Shown piece by piece: positions 30,065 to 35,461 of a DNA stretch of 35,461 nucleotides. A model generated the notes under the pieces. It was not told where the DNA came from, ran no database searches, and saw only the letters and a program-made list of their open reading frames with translations. The first letter of the stretch is position 1, and each line of letters opens with the position of its first letter. This DNA comes from Scleroderma bovista (lineage: Eukaryota; Basidiomycota; Agaricomycetes; Boletales; Sclerodermataceae). The DNA is taken from contig JAYMGJ010000763.1 of the NCBI GenBank assembly GCA_037178675.1, forward strand, positions 1 to 35,461, written 5' to 3'. A program made the position numbers and the translations under genes.

Positions 30065-30144
30065 TATTTGGACTATTATTATTACTAGTATTATTATTAC
30101 TATTATTACTATTACTATTACTGTTATTATTATTAGTATATTAA
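30065..30144. repeat. ATT/ACT trinucleotide microsatellite
   Basis: About 80 bp of imperfect (TTA)n with interspersed CTA units: TTATTATTACTAGTATTATT and so on. No coding role. Confidence 0.85.
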
Positions 30145-30884
30145 TGAGATCCCTTGCTTTTGTTTGTATCTATTTGTCCCTACACTCTAACCATGCTGTT
30201 TTGCCTCATCCCCACACCCCCTATATGTACTGTTTGCCCCCCTTGCCTCCCAAATGTGTCATCTACTTTGGATCATTATTCTTCAGCTATCATATGATCA
30301 GACTTGACTGCTTCAGGCTGTTCTTTTGTTTCTCTCGAGTCACCTGCTGATTAGGTTTGAGTAGTTAGACTCTTATGTCCTGCTTCCACACCTGACTGTC
30401 CTATTTCCAGGTATAACACCTGACCACTGCCATCCAAAATGGTCCTATGATAAGTATCTGTGGGTAAGCTCTGTAGCATACATCATGTGGCTCTGACCAC
30501 CAATATAATAGTAACCCCATATGCCAGGTTCATCACAAAAATGCACCCTCAGTCATGTTTGTGGGCACTCATTCACCTTCAATGAAGGCACACTACCACA
30601 GCCTCCTGACTCATCAACATGTGCGATGACAGCCACCACCCAGGGACAGCCACTATCACTGCGATTGGCGATGGCCACCACCACAGCATCTAGCATCAAT
30701 GAGAATGACAAGGCATGCCAAGGCATCGCTCACACCTGTTGCTAGCACCAGGACCAGGACCAGGACTGCAGCACCCCATAGCTGCACCTGGGGCCACCAT
30801 GACAATCACTGCGACAACAACTGAAGAAACGTTAACCACAACATCAGCAAGGTGACAATTTCTCTGACAGCACTTAGGTCCCTT
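30145..30884. other. Interval before the satellite, no supported gene
   Basis: Short frames on plus (30521-30745) and minus show no family motif. A (CAGGAC) triplication (CACCAGGACCAGGACCAGGAC, near 30749-30768) is present. CCACCACA/ CAGCCACCACC strings continue the A/C-rich style of the preceding tract. Confidence 0.3.
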
Positions 30885-32870
30885 AACAGTCTGAAATGGT
30901 CTGACATGACTTAACAGTCTGGGAGCATCTGGCATCAGACTGGGAGTTCTGGAATCAGACATTTAAGACCAGTCAGACCAGTCAGACCCCCCAGACAGTA
31001 AGTCAGTCAGACACTTAAGACCACCCAGACCAGTCAGACCAGTCAGACCCCCCAGAGAGTAAGTCAGTCAGTCATTTAAGACCACCCCAGACCAATCAGA
31101 TCAGTCAGACCCCCCAGACAGTAAGTCAGCCAGACATGTAAGACCACCCAGACCACCCAGAGCCATCAGACCCCTCAGATAGTAAGTCAGTCAGACACTT
31201 AAGACCACCCAGACTAGTCAGACTCCTCTGACAGCAAGTCAGTCAGACACTTAAGACCACCCAGAGCAGTCAAAGCAGTCAGACCCCTCAGGCAGTAAGT
31301 CAGTCAGACATTTAAGACCTGTCAGATCAGTCAGAGCAGTCAGACCCACAAGACAGACAGTCAGTCAGTCAGTCAGACCAGTCAGACCAGTCAGACCCCT
31401 CAGACAGTAAGTCAGTCAAACACTTAAGACCATCCAGAGCAGTCAGAGCAGTCAGACCCCCCAGACAGTAAGTCAGTCAGTCATTTAAGACCCTGCCAAA
31501 CATGTCAGACCAGTCAGACTGATCAGACCCACCAGACAGTCAGACCATTCAGATACTCCAGACCAGTCAGAGTGGTCAGAGTGGTCAGACCCCCAGACAG
31601 TTAGGCCAGTCAGACACTTCAGGCCACTCCAGACCAGTCAGATTCCCCAGACAGTCAGGCCAGTCAGACACTTCAGACTGTGTCAGATCAGTCAGAGTGG
31701 TCAGAGTGGTCAGACCCACTAGACAGCCAAGCCAGTCAGATAGTTCAGACCAATCCAGAGCAGTCAGAGCAGTCAGAGTGATCAGACCCCCCCAGACAGT
31801 CAGGCTAGTCAGACACTTCAGACCACCCCAGACCAGTCAGACCAGTCAGACTGGTTAGACCCCCCAGGGTGTCAGACTATCAGACACCCCAGACCACTTC
31901 AGACCGGTCAGATTGGTCAGATTGGTCAGATCTGCCAGACAGTCCAACCAGTCAGATATTTCAGGCCACTCCAGACCAGTCAGAACAGTCAGAGTGGTCA
32001 GACCCTTCAGGTAGTCAGGTCAGTCAGACACTTCAGGCCACTCCAGACCAGTCAGACCCCCCAGACAGCCAGGCCAGTCAGATGCTTCAGACTGCTTCAA
32101 AGCAGTCAGAGCAGTCAGACCCACCAGGTAGTTAGGTCAGTCAGATACTTCAGGCCATTTCAGAGGTGTCAGAGTTGTCAGAGTTGTCAGACCCCCTAGG
32201 CAGTCAGACCAGTCAGACACTTCAGACTGCTCCAGATCAGTCAGAGCAATCAGAGCAGTCAGACACTTCAGACTTCTCCAGATCAGTCAGAGTGGTCAGT
32301 GGTCAGACCCACCAGGTAGTCAGGCCAGTCAGACAGTCCAGACTAGTCAAAGTGGTTTAGACCAATCAGACCAGTCAAACATTTAAGACCCTGCCAGACA
32401 TGTCAGACCAGTCAGACTGATCAGAACCCCCAGACAGTCAGACCAGTCAGACACTTCAGATCATTCCAGACCAGCCAACCAGTCAGACTGATCAGACCCC
32501 CTAGGGTGTCAGACTGCCAGATAGTCCAGACCAGTCAGAGCAGTCAGAGTGGTCGGACCCCCTCAGACTGTCAGACTGCCAGACTGGCCAGACAGATCAG
32601 ACACAGACAGTCAGACCAGTCAGACACTTCAGATCATTCCAGACGGGTCAGAGCAGTCAGACTCTCCAGCTAGTAAGGTTGTCAGATAGATAAGACCATT
32701 CAGAGTAACCAGCACAATCAGGCCCTGCAGATAATAAGTCACTCAGAAAGTTTAGACCACCCAGACCATCAGACTGTCAGACAGTCCATATGAGTCATAG
32801 CAGCCAGATACCCCAACCAGTAAGTTAGTCAGACAGTCAAGACCATTCAGACCATTCAGACCATTCAGAA
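30885..32870. repeat. ~2-kb satellite built from CAGTCAGAC modules
   Basis: The whole stretch is made of nine- to ten-base modules (CAGTCAGAC, CAGACCAGT, CCCCAGACA) in a higher-order unit ending in AC(T)TTAAGACC. Successive TTAAGACC marks start at 30961, 31013, 31074, 31136, 31197, 31249, 31310, 31422 and 31483: spacings of 52, 61, 62, 61, 52, 61, 112, 61. From about 31550 the mark changes to ACTTCAGRCC and the units become more divergent. The frame 31869-32135 reads Ser-Asp-Gln repeats, but the 52/61-bp periods are not multiples of three, so coding is unlikely. Confidence 0.9.
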
Positions 32871-33325
32871 AATGTGATTAACAGACAAAACCTAATAGTC
32901 AATCATTGTTGTTACATATGTCTCAAGAACAAGCAATAGTGTAACAATATATTCATGTAACTAATCTATAATTGTTAGGGGTCCCTATTGTCATTTAGGC
33001 ATGGGTCATCATTGCCTAGGGGACAGGTTGCCACCATGGTTGTCAACAGTGATGCTGGCAGTCAAATCACCTTGTTTACAAGGTCACTGCATGTGGAAAT
33101 TGTAGATGCTTTTTTCAACATCCATGCAATTGCCTGTAGTAACAAAACTCTGCTGTGGAAAAAGCCATAGTTTGGAGGCCACTTCACAAGTGTACCAGCT
33201 CTCTATAGTTAAGAAGGTGAATGGCACAGTCATTCAGATTGGCTTGTGCCAAGGGGGTTAGTTTAGAGATATATGAGCATGCACATAAACAAGGTGCCTG
33301 CCATCGGTGATGGCTTTGTTCTGGT
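32871..33325. other. Unique interval between satellite and fold-back cluster
   Basis: No family motif in any frame. A 60-codon plus frame (32988-33170) is unremarkable. Confidence 0.3.
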
Positions 33326-33327
33326 TA

Positions 33328-33442
33328 AAGGTGTATGGGTGTTAGGTCCTAGCAGAGTTTGAAACACCTAGTGGTCCTCCTCTACTATGAATTATTTTAT
33401 TTTATTTTATTTTATTTAATATTTGGCTGACCCATACACCTT
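33328..33442. mobile_element. Possible 115-bp miniature inverted-repeat element
   Basis: AAGGTGTATGGGT (33328-33340) and ACCCATACACCTT (33430-33442) are perfect inverted repeats, each flanked by TA (33326-33327, 33443-33444). Inside is a (TTTTA)n microsatellite. The structure fits a very short TA-target MITE; no second copy exists in the window. Confidence 0.4.
33389..33419. repeat. (TTTTA)n microsatellite
   Basis: Five or so copies of TTTTA between the arms of the small inverted repeat. Confidence 0.8.
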
Positions 33443-33455
33443 TAGCTAGAGTGCC

Positions 33456-33549
33456 CAGATTAATAATTAATCTGAACAGATTAATCTGTTCCTATCCTCT
33501 GCATTTGAAATTAGGGCTATACAAATGCAGAGGATAGGAACAGATTAAT
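33456..33549. repeat. Cluster of perfect palindromes with a 28-bp-stem hairpin
   Basis: Three perfect symmetries follow one another: CAGATTAAT-A-ATTAATCTG (33456-33474), the 16-bp palindrome AACAGATTAATCTGTT (33475-33490), and a hairpin with 28-bp arms (33480-33507 and 33522-33549) and a 14-nt loop. All share the core AGATTAAT. No terminator-like U tract follows. Confidence 0.85.
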
Positions 33550-33727
33550 ATCCATTCACCCCTGCCTGTGGACAACACAAATTTGACCACATGCTCATAC
33601 TGGGTCAATCCAGTGTCAGCAGTATAGTAGCAATAACACATCAATACCAAAAAAAGAGCCATTAAAACAAAACAATTTTTATTGTATCAAGGTATGACAT
33701 GGACTAAATACTATATTAAATAAATTG

Positions 33728-34380
33728 CGCCGCCGCCGCCATCGTGTGATCATCGACGCGGGGTGGTGGGTGGTAGTGGGTCGGTGTCGTCGCCGTTGTC
33801 GCGTTGGTGGGCCAGTGTGGTGGTGATCAGTGTTTCGCGTTGTCGACGCAGTTGGGTGGTGGACACGTCATTGGCCGTTGTCGTTGCGTTGGTGGTCGAC
33901 GACGCCGGTGGCGGTAGTGGAGGCTGTCGTGGTCGTCGGTGTTGGTGGCCATGTCGACGACGTTGAGGGTGGGGTGTGGTCATCGTCGTCGTCGCAAATG
34001 GTGGTGGGGACGTCGTCGTCATCACGTTGGTGGTGGCCGTTGTCGTTGTCGACGCTGGTGGTGGAGTGGGTGGTGGGTGTCGTCGTCTCGCACTCGCCGT
34101 CGCCATCCTCGCCCTTGTCGCATCAACCTCGTTGTCCTTGTCCTCGTTGTCCTTGTCCTCGTTGTCCTTGTCCTCGTCGGGTCATCCTCGCCGTCCTCGT
34201 CGTGTCGTCCTCGTCGTCATCCACGCGGGTGTTGGTGATGGTGGGGTTGGGCAATTTGCTGGTGGTGGTGGTGTCGTCGACGGCTACGACGCTGGGGCTG
34301 GGGTGGTCACCGTTGTCGACGACGACACTGGTCGTCGTCGTCGCTGCGGGTGCTGCAGGTGGTCGTTGTCAGTAGTGGTT
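33728..34380. repeat. G/T-biased GTCGTC/GGTGGT low-complexity block
   Basis: Plus strand is dominated by GTCGTCG, GGTGGTGG and TTGTCGTTG. Three exact 15-bp copies of CTCGTTGTCCTTGTC occur at 34128-34172. Long open frames appear in several frames on both strands, as expected of trinucleotide-rich DNA; none is believable as a gene. Confidence 0.8.
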
Positions 34381-34412
34381 GGTGGATGCGAAGAACTTAC
34401 CTTTGTGCAGAG

Positions 34413-34460
34413 CGCGGGACTTAGAAAAAAAATGCAAACTTTCTCTACATAAGTCCCGCG
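34413..34460. repeat. 11-bp inverted repeat at the strand-bias switch
   Basis: CGCGGGACTTA (34413-34423) and TAAGTCCCGCG (34450-34460) are perfect complements with a 26-nt A/T-rich loop. It lies exactly between the G/T-biased and the A/C-biased blocks. Confidence 0.8.
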
Positions 34461-34464
34461 TCAC

Positions 34465-35395
34465 CACTCTGCCTCCCATTCAACCACGACGACGACGACG
34501 CGTCGACCACCACCACCCACGACCACCACCACCACCCACGACCACGACCACCACCCACGACCACGACCATGACCACCACCCACGACGACAAACGACTCGC
34601 TATCAGGTACGTACCATCGCATGCAGCGCCCACCACTAACACGCGACCATGACAGCCCCAGCATCGTCTCTAACGGACGACCGTGGACGACGACGACGCC
34701 CACCCCTACGTCGTCTCTAGCGGGCGACCGTGGACGACGACGACGCCCACCCCTACGTCGTCTCTAACGGACGACCGTGGACAACGACAACGCCCTCCCC
34801 TACGTCTTCTCTAGCGGACGACCGTGGACGACGACGACGCCCACCCCTACGTCGTCTCTAGCGGGCGACCGTGGACGACGATGACGCCCACCCCTACGTC
34901 GTCTCTAACGGACGACCGTGGATGACGACGACGCCCTCCCCTACGTCGTCTCTAACGGACGACCGTGGACGACGACGACGCCCTCCCCTACGTCTTCTCT
35001 AGCGGATGACCGTGGACGACGACGACGCCCTCCCCTACGTCTTCTCTAGCGGATGACCGTGGACGACAACGACACCCTCCCCTAACGGACAACGGACCAT
35101 AACCACCCATCCCAGCGTCGTCTCTGACGGACAACGGACGACGCTCAACGTCGACGACCTGCGTCAACGTTGCAGGCAACCACCTGGACGACGATGATGA
35201 CCCCACCACCACCAGCGACGACAACCACGATGTCGACACCCCCCGCGTCCGCCATCCCCAGCACTTTGCCCGAAGACGACGACAACATTCTCCCAGCCCC
35301 AGTGTCGTCTGGCGACCGCGACGACGCGTACCCGTGTCCCCCAGCCCCAGCATTGTCGACACAGCCATCACCCACACCCACATCGGCGTCGATGA
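34465..35395. repeat. A/C-biased CGACGAC/CCACCACC low-complexity block
   Basis: Plus strand is dominated by GACGACGACG, CCACCACCACC and ACGACCACC, the complement in style of the block on the left. It contains the 47-bp minisatellite. Frames are Arg/Asp/Pro/Thr rich and are not supported as genes. Confidence 0.8.
34660..35090. repeat. 47-bp minisatellite, about nine copies
   Basis: The mark CCGTGGA starts at 34681, 34728, 34775, 34822, 34869, 34916, 34963, 35010 and 35057: an exact 47-bp period. Each unit has GACGACCGTGGACGACGACG followed by CCC(A/T)CCCCTACGTC and TCTCTA(A/G)CG. Because 47 is not a multiple of three, a coding role is excluded. Confidence 0.95.
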
Positions 35396-35461
35396 CGCGA
35401 CTATTACGCTACCAGAATCTATGATGCCCCCCCTCCATTCATATATAATATATATTTATTG
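35396..35461. other. AT-rich right edge
   Basis: ATATATAATATATAT-type sequence after the low-complexity block; no feature. Confidence 0.3.

Noticed and set aside
31869..32135. Ser-Asp-Gln repeat protein in the satellite
   Set aside because: The repeat periods (52, 61-62 bp) are not multiples of three; the frame closes quickly outside this part.
33830..34375. Long open frames (up to 181 codons) in the GTCGTC block
   Set aside because: Several overlapping frames on both strands are open at once, as expected of trinucleotide-rich DNA; composition is Val/Arg/Ser or Pro/Thr only.
30885..35090. CRISPR-like array
   Set aside because: The repeats are contiguous satellites without unique spacers and the genome is eukaryotic.
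1..35461. tRNA or rRNA genes
   Set aside because: T-loop-like strings (for example GAGTTCGAGTCC near 9085) were checked by eye; none lies in a cloverleaf context, and the clearest is inside gypsy gag.

Overview
The window looks like nuclear DNA of a filamentous basidiomycete, probably an Agaricomycete. Reasons: introns are 45-60 nt with GTRNGT donors and CTNA-like branch points; the DNA-transposase remnants are of the KDZ and Tnp2 kinds common in these fungi; there is an F-box/LRR pseudogene of basidiomycete type and a small secreted protein of a fungal family. Most of the window is a transposon graveyard. Only one gene (26785-27775, minus) looks intact.

Layout. 1-3731: an F-box/LRR pseudogene (minus), an unidentified spliced three-repeat peptide gene (minus) and a possible exon fragment. 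3732-5632: copy A of a long TG...CA repeat, here called LTR-X. 5633-6522: N-terminal part of a Tnp2 transposase. 6523-12479: a minus-strand, 3'-truncated Ty3/gypsy element made of two different gag regions, a pol and its 5' LTR. 12480-15846: a KDZ transposase gene (minus) with eight exons, cut at its 3' end by the gypsy LTR. 16114-16650: a partial LTR-X copy (C). 16651-18560: copia reverse transcriptase/RNase H (plus). 18560-18897 and 21230-22234: two further Tnp2 segments, separated exactly by a complete LTR-X copy (B, 18898-21229). 22240-24275: a minus-strand copia (LTR, polypurine tract, end of RNase H, integrase) in which the expected RT segment is replaced by the middle part of Tnp2 (22655-23145). 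24278-25049: a non-autonomous TA-flanked element with terminal inverted repeats, inserted in that copia. 25083-28575: the secreted-protein gene between two ~450-bp direct repeats. 28580-35461: gene-poor DNA with an alpha/beta-hydrolase fragment, a ~2-kb CAGTCAGAC satellite, a cluster of inverted repeats, and a GTCGTC / CGACGAC block with a 47-bp minisatellite.

How the parts relate. The four Tnp2 pieces all read on the plus strand and together cover almost the whole protein, but the middle piece has changed places with the RT-RNase H piece of the copia: each sits where the other is missing. LTR-X copy B splits a Tnp2 codon and leaves a 4-bp near-duplication, and the U3-like part of copies A and B carries an ungapped open frame of about 148 codons, a possible LTR-encoded protein. 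Several in-frame stops in the elements are TGA where the family, or in one case the sister copy, has CGA, which points to C-to-T decay at CpG.

All homology calls were made by eye from protein motifs; no database search was run.
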